Assembly: GCF_035994185.1 (NCBI RefSeq)
Contig: NZ_CP108538.1
Span: forward strand, 7,443,501 to 7,507,500
DNA from: Streptomyces sp. NBC_01217
Lineage (GTDB): Bacteria > Actinomycetota > Actinomycetes > Streptomycetales > Streptomycetaceae
Direction: 5' to 3'
DNA: 64,000 bases
A program made the translations under genes and the position numbers. Each line of letters begins with the position of its first letter. The first letter of the stretch is position 1. Shown one piece after another: positions 55,269 to 62,813 of the stretch. The notes beneath the pieces are model-generated. The model was not told the origin of the DNA and did not search any database. It saw only the letters and a program-made list of their open reading frames with translations.

Positions 55269-56033
55269 TCACGCGCTGAGCGAGGCCGGCCGTGCGAGCG
55301 GGACACCGGCCTCGTCGTACCGGGCCAGCAGCAGCCGCGCCAACTCCGGTGACGCGCCCAGGACATCGGCCAGCACGTCCGCCCCGGCCGCTCCCGCGGC
55401 GATACGGTCCGGGAGCCGGCCGGGTGCGATGACATAGGGGGCCACCGCCACCCGCCGTACACCCTCGGCGCGCAGGGCCCGTACGGCGTCCTCGGTGCGG
55501 GGGAACCCCGCGGGAGATGCGGCGGAGGCGAACGCAGGCCGCACGGCGCACCAACCGGTGTGCCGCAGCTCCCGCGCGATTTCAGCGATCACTGCGATCG
55601 CCTCCGGGTCTGTGGAGCCCGCCGAGGCCAGGACGAGCCCGGTCGAGCCGCGGTCGCCGGGACGGACCCCGGCTTCGTACAGCCGCCGCTCCAGCGCCGA
55701 GTTCAGCAGGGGCGAGGGGCCGAGCACCTCCGCCTGCCGGATGCGCAGCCGGGGCAGCCGGGTCCGGGCCTCGTGCAGCACCGTGGGGATGTCGGACTTG
55801 GCGTGGAAGGCCCGGGTGAGCAGCAGCGGCAGAGCGATGACGTCCTCGGCGCCCTGTGCCGTGAGCCGTTCCAGCACCCGAGACACCGACGGCGCGTTGA
55901 AGTCCAGGAAACCGGTCTCCACGCGCAGCCCCGGCCGCAGCGACCGCACCCGCGCGGTGAGCGCGTGCACTGTCGCCGCGTGCCGCGGATCGCGGCTGCC
56001 GTGGGCGATGACGAGGAGGACCGGGGCGGACAT
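55269..56033 (-). CDS. Sirohydrochlorin chelatase (CbiX/SirB type)
   Basis: A 254-residue tandem chelatase fold. The first half begins VLLVIAHGSRDPRHAATVHA with the metal-binding His, continues with VIALPLLLTRAFHAKSDIPT (second His) and VLGPSPLL. The second half is a degenerate repeat: GLVLASAGSTDPEAIAVIAE and VAVAPYVIAPGRLPDRI. It inserts iron (or cobalt) into sirohydrochlorin; in this operon it should supply siroheme for the sulfite reductase at the other end of the cluster. Starts 8 bp after the permease stop. Confidence 0.9.
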   Translation of the reverse strand: MSAPVLLVIAHGSRDPRHAATVHALTARVRSLRPGLRVETGFLDFNAPSVSRVLERLTAQGAEDVIALPLLLTRAFHAKSDIPTVLHEARTRLPRLRIRQAEVLGPSPLLNSALERRLYEAGVRPGDRGSTGLVLASAGSTDPEAIAVIAEIARELRHTGWCAVRPAFASAASPAGFPRTEDAVRALRAEGVRRVAVAPYVIAPGRLPDRIAAGAAGADVLADVLGASPELARLLLARYDEAGVPLARPASLSA

Positions 56034-56041
56034 GGCGTGGC

Positions 56042-56920
56042 TCAGTTCTTGACGAGGAGACCGCGGCTGCGCAGCACCCACCGCTCCAGCGGACTGAAGA
56101 TCAGCAGGTCGATCGCGATGCCGACGAACAGGATCAGGATGATGGCGAGGAAGATGCCGGGCATGTCCGCGTTGTTGCGGCCGTTCTCCAGCAACTGGCC
56201 GAGCCCCAGGCCGAGATCGGGGGAGGACGCGATGATCTCGGCGGCCATCAGCGAGCGCCAGGAGAACGCCCAGCCCTGCTTGAGACCGGCCAGGTAGCCG
56301 GGCAGCGCGGCCGGCAGCACGATGTGCCAGGTCCCGCGCAGCCCGGTCGCGCCGAGCGTACGGCCCGCCCTGAGGAACAGCGGCGGCACCTGGTCGACGC
56401 CGGAGACGAGACCGTTGGCGACCGAGGGGACCGCACCCAGCAGGATCACGGCGTACATCATCTTGTCGTTCAGCCCGAGCCAGATCACGGCCGGCGCCAC
56501 CCAGGCGACCGACGGCAGTGACTGCAGTCCGGACAGGATCGGGCCGATCGCGGCCCGTACGACCTTCACCCGGGCGACCAGCAGGCCCAGTGGCGTACCG
56601 ATGGCCACCGACAGCAGGAAGCCGAGCAGCCCGCGCGAGATGCTGGTCCAGATGACGTCGAGCAAGGTCCCCTGCGCCCACATCTGGGACGCGCTGTCCC
56701 ACACGGCTGAGGGTGACGGCAGCTTGTAGTCGTCGGTGACCTGGGCCTCGACGAGCATTTGCCAGACGACGATCACCAGCGCCACCGCGAGCAGCGGCGG
56801 CAGCACCTTGCTCAGCAGCACCTCGCGCACCGGGGTCCGGCGCACCTGCACGGCGTCCAGCGCGTCGAGCCCGGCCTCCAGACCGGCCAGATCGTCGGGC
56901 TTCGTGTCAGTGCTGGCCAT
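56042..56920 (-). CDS. ABC transporter permease, SsuC/TauC type
   Basis: A 292-residue membrane protein with six predicted spans. The EAA loop reads LRAGRTLGATGLRGTWHIVL with PAALPGYLAGLKQGWAFSWR, typical of nitrate/sulfonate/taurine permeases. Start ATG 56920 lies inside the end of the ATPase gene (14-bp overlap), so translation is coupled. Next to cys genes, the substrate is probably a sulfonate or sulfate ester (inference). Confidence 0.92.
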   Translation of the reverse strand: MASTDTKPDDLAGLEAGLDALDAVQVRRTPVREVLLSKVLPPLLAVALVIVVWQMLVEAQVTDDYKLPSPSAVWDSASQMWAQGTLLDVIWTSISRGLLGFLLSVAIGTPLGLLVARVKVVRAAIGPILSGLQSLPSVAWVAPAVIWLGLNDKMMYAVILLGAVPSVANGLVSGVDQVPPLFLRAGRTLGATGLRGTWHIVLPAALPGYLAGLKQGWAFSWRSLMAAEIIASSPDLGLGLGQLLENGRNNADMPGIFLAIILILFVGIAIDLLIFSPLERWVLRSRGLLVKN

Positions 56921-57695
56921 GACGGCGGATCTCCCCACGCAGTTGTTCGGTGATCTCGACGGACAGCTCCGCGACCGCGGTGTCCTCGATACGGCGCGGC
57001 TGCTCGATGTCCACGGTCCACTCACGGGCGATCCGGCCGGGGCGCGACGACAGCAGGACGACCCGCTCGGCGAGCCGCACCGCCTCGCGCACATTGTGGG
57101 TGACGAAGAGGACCGAGACGTTCGTCTCGCGCCAGATCCGGGTCAGCTCATCGTGCAGCACGTCCCGGGTGATGGCGTCGAGCGCGGCGAACGGCTCGTC
57201 CATCAGCAGCAGCTGACTGTCCTGGGCGAGCGCCCGGGCCAGTGCCACCCGCTGCCGCATACCGCCCGAGAGTTCATGCACACGCTTCCCGTACGCCCCG
57301 CCCAGCCGTACGAGTTCGAGCAGCCGCTCCGCTTCCGCGCGGCGCTCCGACTTGGCCACGCCGCGCAGCCGCAGCGCGAGTTCGATGTTCTTGCCCGCGG
57401 TCAGCCACGGGAACAGGGCGTGTTCCTGGAACATCAGGGCCGGCCGCCCGCCGGGGGTCTCGATGGACCCCGCGGTCGGGCGGTCGAGTCCGGCCACCAG
57501 ATTGAGCAGCGTCGACTTACCGCACCCGGAGGCACCTAGGAGGGTGACGAACTCGCCCGGCGCGACATCGAGCGTGATGTCGTCCAGGACGAGCTGCTGC
57601 CCCTGCGGTCCGCCGAAGGACTTGGAGACATGCGCGATACGGGCGGCGTGCCCGACCGCTGTACGGTCCTCGGCCTTGGTGAGGGTGGTCGCCAT
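56907..57695 (-). CDS. ABC transporter ATPase, SsuB type
   Basis: A 262-residue ATP-binding subunit. Walker A is LLGASGCGKSTLLN, Q-loop LMFQEHALFPW, signature LSGGMRQRVALARAL, Walker B LLLMDEPFAALD, H-loop FVTHNVREA. ATG 57695 was chosen because AGGAGG lies 8 bases upstream; a GTG at 57704 would overlap that site. It follows the binding-protein gene by 42 bp. Confidence 0.94.
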   Translation of the reverse strand: MATTLTKAEDRTAVGHAARIAHVSKSFGGPQGQQLVLDDITLDVAPGEFVTLLGASGCGKSTLLNLVAGLDRPTAGSIETPGGRPALMFQEHALFPWLTAGKNIELALRLRGVAKSERRAEAERLLELVRLGGAYGKRVHELSGGMRQRVALARALAQDSQLLLMDEPFAALDAITRDVLHDELTRIWRETNVSVLFVTHNVREAVRLAERVVLLSSRPGRIAREWTVDIEQPRRIEDTAVAELSVEITEQLRGEIRRHGQH

Positions 57696-57737
57696 GGTCG
57701 TCACCTCCTGGGAATCCTGGGTTCGGGTTCGGGCGGC

Positions 57738-58850
57738 TTACTTGACGCCGAGACCGGCGTCGGCGACCTTGGGCTTGCCCGCGACCTTCAGGACCTTGTT
57801 CAGCGGCTTCAGGTCGTAGATGCCGGTCAGGTCCGGCTTCTCCAGCAGGCCGGCCTTCACCGCGTGCTCGGCCTGCGCGTCGAGCGTGGCGGCCAGCGGG
57901 TCGTCGGTGATCTGGATCGACTTCCACGCCGGGTCGAGGATGTCGGCCGGCAGCGGCTTGCCGGTCAGCTTCTCCAGCGCGGCGTTGGCGGAGGCCTTCG
58001 CCTTGTCGGGGTTGGCGTTGATCCACTCGTTGGTCTTCACCGAGCCGCGCAGCACCGCCTCGACGACGTCCGGGTGCTCGCTGAGGAACTTCTGCGACAC
58101 GATGATGTTCGTGATCACGAACTTGTTGTCCGGCCACAGCGTCGACTCGTCGAGCAGCTCCTTGGCGCCCTCGGCGACCAGCTTGGACGCGGTGGGCTCG
58201 GGGACCCAGGCGCCGTCGATGGAACCGGACTTGTAGGCGTCCGGGGTCACCTTGTTGTCCGTACGGACCACGGAGACGTCGCCCTTGCCGCTCTGGGCGT
58301 CGACCTTCCAGCCCTTCTCGGAGATCCAGTTGAGGAACGCCACGTCCTGGGTGTTGCCGAGCTGAGGGGTGGCGATCTTCTTGCCCTTGAGGTCGTCCAG
58401 GGTCTTGATCTTCTTCGGGTTGACGACCAGCTTCACACCGCCGGAGGCCGAACCGGCTATGATCCGCAGGCTTTTGCCCTTGGACTTGGTGAAGCCGTTG
58501 ATGGAGGGCGACGGGCCGATGAAGCCGATGTCGATCGAGTCGGCGTTGAGCGCCTCGATCTCGGACGGGCCCGCGTTGAACTGCGAGGTCTTGAGCTGGG
58601 TGCCGCCGAGTTCCTTCTGGAACAGCCCCTCCTGGTCACCGACCAGCGCGGTGGCGTGCGTGAGGTTGGGGAAGTAGCCGATCCGCACGGTGTCCGTGGA
58701 GAGCTTCTTCGCGTCGGCGGCGACGTCCGACTTCTTGGTGTCGTCGTCCTTCGCCTCGGAGCCGTAGCCGCAGGCGGTGAGCGCGACGGCGAGCAGCGGC
58801 AGTGCGGCGGCGGCGAGGCTGCGGCGCAGCGTGGTACGGGGGGCAGGCAC
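57738..58850 (-). CDS. ABC transporter substrate-binding lipoprotein, SsuA type
   Basis: A 370-residue lipoprotein (lipobox VALTAC, Cys27). The mature protein has VRIGYFPNLTHATALVGDQE, FNAGPSEIEALNADSIDIGF and GSIDGAWVPEPTASKLVAEG, typical of the nitrate/sulfonate/bicarbonate-binding group (NMT1/SsuA). It delivers substrate to the permease-ATPase pair downstream. Start GTG 58850 with GAGAGGAAA upstream. Linked to cysN by a 243-bp gap that may hold an internal promoter. Confidence 0.92.
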   Translation of the reverse strand: MPAPRTTLRRSLAAAALPLLAVALTACGYGSEAKDDDTKKSDVAADAKKLSTDTVRIGYFPNLTHATALVGDQEGLFQKELGGTQLKTSQFNAGPSEIEALNADSIDIGFIGPSPSINGFTKSKGKSLRIIAGSASGGVKLVVNPKKIKTLDDLKGKKIATPQLGNTQDVAFLNWISEKGWKVDAQSGKGDVSVVRTDNKVTPDAYKSGSIDGAWVPEPTASKLVAEGAKELLDESTLWPDNKFVITNIIVSQKFLSEHPDVVEAVLRGSVKTNEWINANPDKAKASANAALEKLTGKPLPADILDPAWKSIQITDDPLAATLDAQAEHAVKAGLLEKPDLTGIYDLKPLNKVLKVAGKPKVADAGLGVK

Positions 58851-58894
58851 GGGAGGCTTTCCTCTCGTTGGCCCGGTGATCGCGTCCCTCGGAT

Positions 58895-59005
58895 CTACGG
58901 GGAGGCGGCCGGGAAGTCAGCAGGTCTTCGTCTGAACTGGCTGTGCGGGCGGTGCGGTTGGTGCGAGCGGGCGCGCAGGCAGTGCGCGTACGTCACCACG
59001 CACAT
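58895..59005 (-). other. Possible short upstream ORF before ssuA-like gene
   Basis: A 36-codon minus-strand frame begins MCVVTYAHCLRARSHQPHRP, ends in TAG and precedes the binding-protein gene. It has two Cys codons near its start, which would fit a cysteine-sensing leader in a sulfur operon. No clear ribosome binding site, and base bias is weak, so this is speculative. A second frame beginning MSIDIYSTFAKEGGR overlaps the cysN stop (TGATG) and is equally unproven. Confidence 0.25.
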
Positions 59006-59093
59006 CGCGCGACCCCGCCCTGGCCGCTGCCGAGGGCGCCGCTGCCGACGCGGCCGCCCTCCTTCGCGAACGTGGAGTAGATGTCGATACTCA

Positions 59094-60434
59094 TCAGAAG
59101 TCCCATTCGGCGTCTTCGGCGGCCGTGGCTGTGGCTTGGGGGTCGGCCGCGGCGGCGAACGAGGCACCGGCCATGCCGGCCGTCAGCGTGGTGCCGTCCG
59201 CCGGGTCGATCAGGAGGAAGGAGCCGGTGCGCCGGGAGTCCGCGTAGGCGTCGAGGGCGAGCGGCTCCGCGGTACGGACGACGACCCGGCCGATGTCGTT
59301 GGCGACGAGCCGTCCGGGCGCCGGGTGCTGGGAGAGGTCGTCCAGCGTGAGGCGCGAGGGGATGTCCTTGACGATCGCCTTGACCGTGCGGGTGGTGTGC
59401 TTGAGCAGCACCCGCTGGCCGACGGTCAGCGGCTCGTCGGCGACATGGCAGACGGTCGCCTCGACGTCCTGGGTCACCGCCGGTGCGTCGTCGGTGGGTG
59501 CGATCAGGTCGCCGCGCGAGATGTCGATGTCGTCGGCCAGCCGGATCGTCACGGACTGCGGCGCCCAGGCGATGTCCACGCTGTCGCCGAGCGCGTCGAT
59601 CGCGGTGACCGTCGACGTACGGCCCGAGGGCAGCACGGTGACGGCCTCGCCGACGCGGAAGGCACCGGCCGCGATCTGCCCCGCGTAGCCCCGGTAGTCG
59701 GGGTGCTCGGCGGTCTGCGGCCGGATGACGTACTGGACGGGGAAGCGAGCGTGGCAGGCGGTGAGGTCATGGCTGACCGGCACCGTCTCCAGGTGCTCCA
59801 GCACGGTCGGACCGCCGTACCAGTCCATGTGGGCGGACGGCTCCACGACGTTGTCGCCGGCCAGCGCGGAGATCGGGATCGCCGTGATCTCCGGGACGCC
59901 GAGGGAGGCCGCGTACGCGGTGAACTCCTCGGCGATGGCGGCGAACACGGGCTCCGCGTAGTCGACCAGGTCCATCTTGTTGACGGCCAGGACCGCATGC
60001 GGCACCCGCAGCAGCGCGGCGACCGCGGCATGGCGGCGGGTCTGCTCGACGACGCCGTTGCGGGCGTCGACCAGGACGACGGCCAGCTCGGCCGTCGAGG
60101 CACCCGTCACCATGTTCCGGGTGTACTGCACATGCCCCGGGGTGTCGGCCAGGATGAACCGGCGGCGCGGCGTCGCGAAGTAGCGGTACGCGACATCGAT
60201 GGTGATGCCCTGCTCGCGCTCGGCCCGCAGACCGTCGGTCAGCAGCGCCAGGTCGGGCGCCTCCTGGCCCCGGCTGCGCGAGGCGTGCTCGACGGCCTCC
60301 AACTGGTCGGTGAGAACCGACTTGGAGTCGTGCAGAAGACGCCCCACGAGGGTGGACTTGCCGTCGTCGACGGACCCCGCGGTGGCGAACCGCAGCAGGG
60401 TGGTCGTCGACAACTGCTCGCTGATGACGGTCAT
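59094..60434 (-). CDS. cysN: Sulfate adenylyltransferase large subunit (GTPase)
   Basis: Regulatory GTPase subunit of ATP sulfurylase; GTP hydrolysis drives APS formation. The 446-residue protein has G1 AGSVDDGKSTLVGRLL, switch ERERGITIDVAYRYF-like EQGITIDVAYRYFATP, G3 LADTPGHVQYTRNM and G4 LAVNKMDLVDYAEPVF, followed by two beta-barrels. Its ATG begins directly after the cysD TAA (no gap), so the two are coupled. Confidence 0.96.
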   Translation of the reverse strand: MTVISEQLSTTTLLRFATAGSVDDGKSTLVGRLLHDSKSVLTDQLEAVEHASRSRGQEAPDLALLTDGLRAEREQGITIDVAYRYFATPRRRFILADTPGHVQYTRNMVTGASTAELAVVLVDARNGVVEQTRRHAAVAALLRVPHAVLAVNKMDLVDYAEPVFAAIAEEFTAYAASLGVPEITAIPISALAGDNVVEPSAHMDWYGGPTVLEHLETVPVSHDLTACHARFPVQYVIRPQTAEHPDYRGYAGQIAAGAFRVGEAVTVLPSGRTSTVTAIDALGDSVDIAWAPQSVTIRLADDIDISRGDLIAPTDDAPAVTQDVEATVCHVADEPLTVGQRVLLKHTTRTVKAIVKDIPSRLTLDDLSQHPAPGRLVANDIGRVVVRTAEPLALDAYADSRRTGSFLLIDPADGTTLTAGMAGASFAAAADPQATATAAEDAEWDF

Positions 60435-61370
60435 TTAGAAGTACCCCTCGCGCTTACGGTCTTCCATCGCGGCCTCGGACATCTTGTCGTCGGCACGCGT
60501 CGCGCCCCGCTCGGTGAGCCGGGAGGCGGCGATCTCGGTGATCACGGCGTCCAGCGTCGTCGCGTCCGAGTCGACGGCGCCGGTGCACGACATGTCGCCG
60601 ACCGTGCGGTAGCGGACCTGCCGGGTCTCGACCCGCTCGCCCTCCTTGGGGCCGCCCCAGTCACCGGCGGTCAGCCACATGCCGGAGCGGTTGAAGACCT
60701 CGCGGTCGTGGGCGAAGTAGATCTCCGGAAGCTCGATGCCCTCGCGCGCGATGTACTGCCAGACGTCCAGCTCGGTCCAGTTGGAGATCGGGAAGACCCG
60801 TACGTGCTCGCCCGGGGCGTGCCGGCCGTTGTACAGCTGCCACAGCTCGGGGCGCTGGCGGCGCGGGTCCCACTGGGAGAACTCGTCGCGCAGTGAGAAG
60901 ACCCGTTCCTTGGCGCGCGCCTTCTCCTCGTCACGGCGCCCGCCGCCGAACACGGCGTCGAAGCGGTGCTGCTGGATGGCCTCCGTCAGCGGCACGGTCT
61001 GCAACGGGTTGCGGGTGCCGTCCGGGCGCTCGCGGAGCTTCCCGGCGTCGATGTACTCCTGTACGGAGGCGACATGCAGCCGCAGCCCGTGCCGGGCGAC
61101 CGTGCGGTCGCGGTACTCCAGCACCTCGGGGAAGTTGTGGCCGGTGTCCACGTGCAGCAGCGTGAACGGCACCGGAGCGGGCGCGAACGCCTTGAGCGCC
61201 AGATGCAGCATCACGATGGAGTCCTTGCCGCCGGAGAACAGGATCACCGGCCGCTCGAACTCTCCCGCCACCTCACGGAAGATGTGGACGGCCTCGGACT
61301 CCAGGGAGTCCAGGTGGCTGAGTGCGTACGGATTGCCGGTGCCCTCCGACACGGTCGCGACGGTCGTCAC
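60435..61370 (-). CDS. cysD: Sulfate adenylyltransferase small subunit
   Basis: Catalytic subunit that makes APS from ATP and sulfate. The 311-residue protein has the PP-loop ILFSGGKDSIVMLHLALKAF, then TGHNFPEVLEYRD, VFGGGRRDEEKARAKERVFS and FPISNWTELDVWQYI, all hallmarks. Start GTG 61370 overlaps the cysC stop by 4 bases (GTGA) and has GAGAGGGG upstream. Confidence 0.97.
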   Translation of the reverse strand: MTTVATVSEGTGNPYALSHLDSLESEAVHIFREVAGEFERPVILFSGGKDSIVMLHLALKAFAPAPVPFTLLHVDTGHNFPEVLEYRDRTVARHGLRLHVASVQEYIDAGKLRERPDGTRNPLQTVPLTEAIQQHRFDAVFGGGRRDEEKARAKERVFSLRDEFSQWDPRRQRPELWQLYNGRHAPGEHVRVFPISNWTELDVWQYIAREGIELPEIYFAHDREVFNRSGMWLTAGDWGGPKEGERVETRQVRYRTVGDMSCTGAVDSDATTLDAVITEIAASRLTERGATRADDKMSEAAMEDRKREGYF

Positions 61371-61912
61371 GCTGCACCCCTCTCGCTCAGCAGCGCGTAC
61401 AGCTCCGCCGCGGACTCCTGCACGGTCTGCCGGTGCGACTCGATGCGCAGATCGGGCGACTCGGGCGCCTCGTAGGGGTCGTCGACCCCGGTGAGCCCGC
61501 TGATCTCGCCGGCCGCCTGCTTGGCGTAGAGGCCCTTCACATCGCGTACGGAGCACACCTCGACCGGAGTCGCGACATGCACCTCCAGATACGCGGTGCC
61601 CTCGGCCTGGTGCCGCCCCCGCACCGCGTCCCGGCTGTCCGCGTACGGGGCGATGACCGGGACCAGCACCTTCACGCCGTTGGCCGCCAGCAGCTCGGCG
61701 ACGAAGCCGATCCGCTGGACGTTGGTGTGGCGGTCCTCGCGGGAGAAGCCGAGACCCGCGGAGAGGAACTCCCGGATCTCGTCTCCGTCGAGCACCTCCA
61801 CGCGGTGGCCCTCGCCGCGCAGTCGCCCGGCGAGTTCGTACGCGATGGTGGTCTTGCCGGCGCTCGGCAGACCGGTCAGCCAGATGGTGGCTCCCGTCTC
61901 CGTCACGCTCAT
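61367..61912 (-). CDS. cysC: Adenylylsulfate kinase
   Basis: Phosphorylates APS to PAPS. The 181-residue P-loop kinase has TIWLTGLPSAGKTTIAYELA, then VEVLDGDEIREFLSAGLGFS, VIAPYADSRDAVRG and DVKGLYAKQAAGEISGLTGV with DDPYEAP. ATG 61912 follows AGGAGA; longer in-frame starts lack a site. Because the adjacent CysH looks like an APS reductase, CysC may mainly supply PAPS for sulfotransferases. Confidence 0.95.
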   Translation of the reverse strand: MSVTETGATIWLTGLPSAGKTTIAYELAGRLRGEGHRVEVLDGDEIREFLSAGLGFSREDRHTNVQRIGFVAELLAANGVKVLVPVIAPYADSRDAVRGRHQAEGTAYLEVHVATPVEVCSVRDVKGLYAKQAAGEISGLTGVDDPYEAPESPDLRIESHRQTVQESAAELYALLSERGAA

Positions 61913-61935
61913 CGAATTCTCCTGATCAGTCGTCA

Positions 61936-62637
61936 TCAGTCGTGCAGCCCGCACTCGGTCTTGCCCCGGCCGGCCCAGCGTCCGGCGCGCGCGTCCTCGC
62001 CCTCCAGCACCCGGCGGGTGCAGGGCGCGCAGCCCACGGAGGCGTAACCGTCCATCAGCAGCGGGTTGGTGAGAACGCCGTGCTCCGCCACGTACGCGTC
62101 GACGTCGTCCTGCGTCCAGCGGGCGATCGGTGAGATCTTCACCTTCTGCCGCTTCTCGTCCCAGCCGACGACCGGGGTGTTCGCCCGGGTGGGGGACTCG
62201 TCGCGGCGCAGCCCGGTCGCCCAGGCCGCGTACGAAGTCAGGCCCTGCTCAAGGGGCTTGACCTTGCGCAGCTTGCAGCACAGGTCGGGGTCGCGGTCGT
62301 GCAGCTTCGGCCCGTACTCGGCGTCCTGCTCGGCCACGGACTGCCGCGGGGTCAGCGTGATGACGTGGACGTCCATCACGGCGTCGACCGCGTCGCGGGT
62401 CCCGATCGTCTCCTCGAAGTGGTATCCGGTGTCGAGGAAGACCACGTCGACGCCCGGGAAGGCGCGCGAGGCGAGGTGGGCGACGACCGCGTCCTCCATC
62501 GAGGAGGTGACGCAGAACCGCTTGCCGAAGGTGTCGGCGGCCCACTTCAGGATCTCCAGCGGGGAGGCGTCCTCCAGCTCCCGGCCCGCCCGCTCGGCCA
62601 GGCTTCTGAGGTCATCGGTCTGCAGAGTGTCCGTCAT
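61936..62637 (-). CDS. cysH: Phosphoadenylyl/adenylyl-sulfate reductase, APS-reductase type
   Basis: Reduces activated sulfate to sulfite. The 233-residue protein has the nucleotide loop FCVTSSMEDAVVAHLAS, LDTGYHFEETIGTRD, and the paired cysteines CCKLRKVKPL (C120, C121) plus CAPCTRR (C203, C206). These four cysteines bind a [4Fe-4S] cluster in bacterial APS reductases and are absent in pure PAPS reductases. The catalytic cysteine is in the C-terminal ECGLHD. Start ATG 62637 overlaps the small zinc-ribbon gene by 4 bases. Confidence 0.95.
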   Translation of the reverse strand: MTDTLQTDDLRSLAERAGRELEDASPLEILKWAADTFGKRFCVTSSMEDAVVAHLASRAFPGVDVVFLDTGYHFEETIGTRDAVDAVMDVHVITLTPRQSVAEQDAEYGPKLHDRDPDLCCKLRKVKPLEQGLTSYAAWATGLRRDESPTRANTPVVGWDEKRQKVKISPIARWTQDDVDAYVAEHGVLTNPLLMDGYASVGCAPCTRRVLEGEDARAGRWAGRGKTECGLHD

Positions 62638-62813
62638 ATCCCGTCCCCGTCACCGTCGTTGCGCCGAAGGCCCCGGGTCAGCAGACCCAGGAACTTCAGC
62701 TGGAACGCGCGGTTGCAGGAGGCACATTCCCAGGCGCCGTGCCCGGTCTCGTTGGGCCTGAGGTCCTCGTCGCCGCAGTACGGGCAGTGGAACGGCGCGG
62801 CACGCTCGCTCAT
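62634..62813 (-). CDS. Small zinc-ribbon protein in the sulfur operon
   Basis: A 59-residue protein, MSERAAPFHCPYCGDEDLRP with WECASCNRAFQLKFLGLL. Two CxxC pairs form a zinc ribbon. It overlaps both neighbours by ATGA, between sulfite reductase and cysH, so its dose is tied to theirs. I recall the same small gene at this place in other Streptomyces. Function unknown; a metal or electron-transfer helper for the reductases is a guess. Confidence 0.85.
   Translation of the reverse strand: MSERAAPFHCPYCGDEDLRPNETGHGAWECASCNRAFQLKFLGLLTRGLRRNDGDGDGI

Noticed and set aside
57630..60896. Plus-strand open frame of 1088 codons
   Set aside because: It runs antisense over ssuB, ssuA, cysN and part of cysD, all of which have clear motifs and starts. 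Long antisense frames are common at this GC content.
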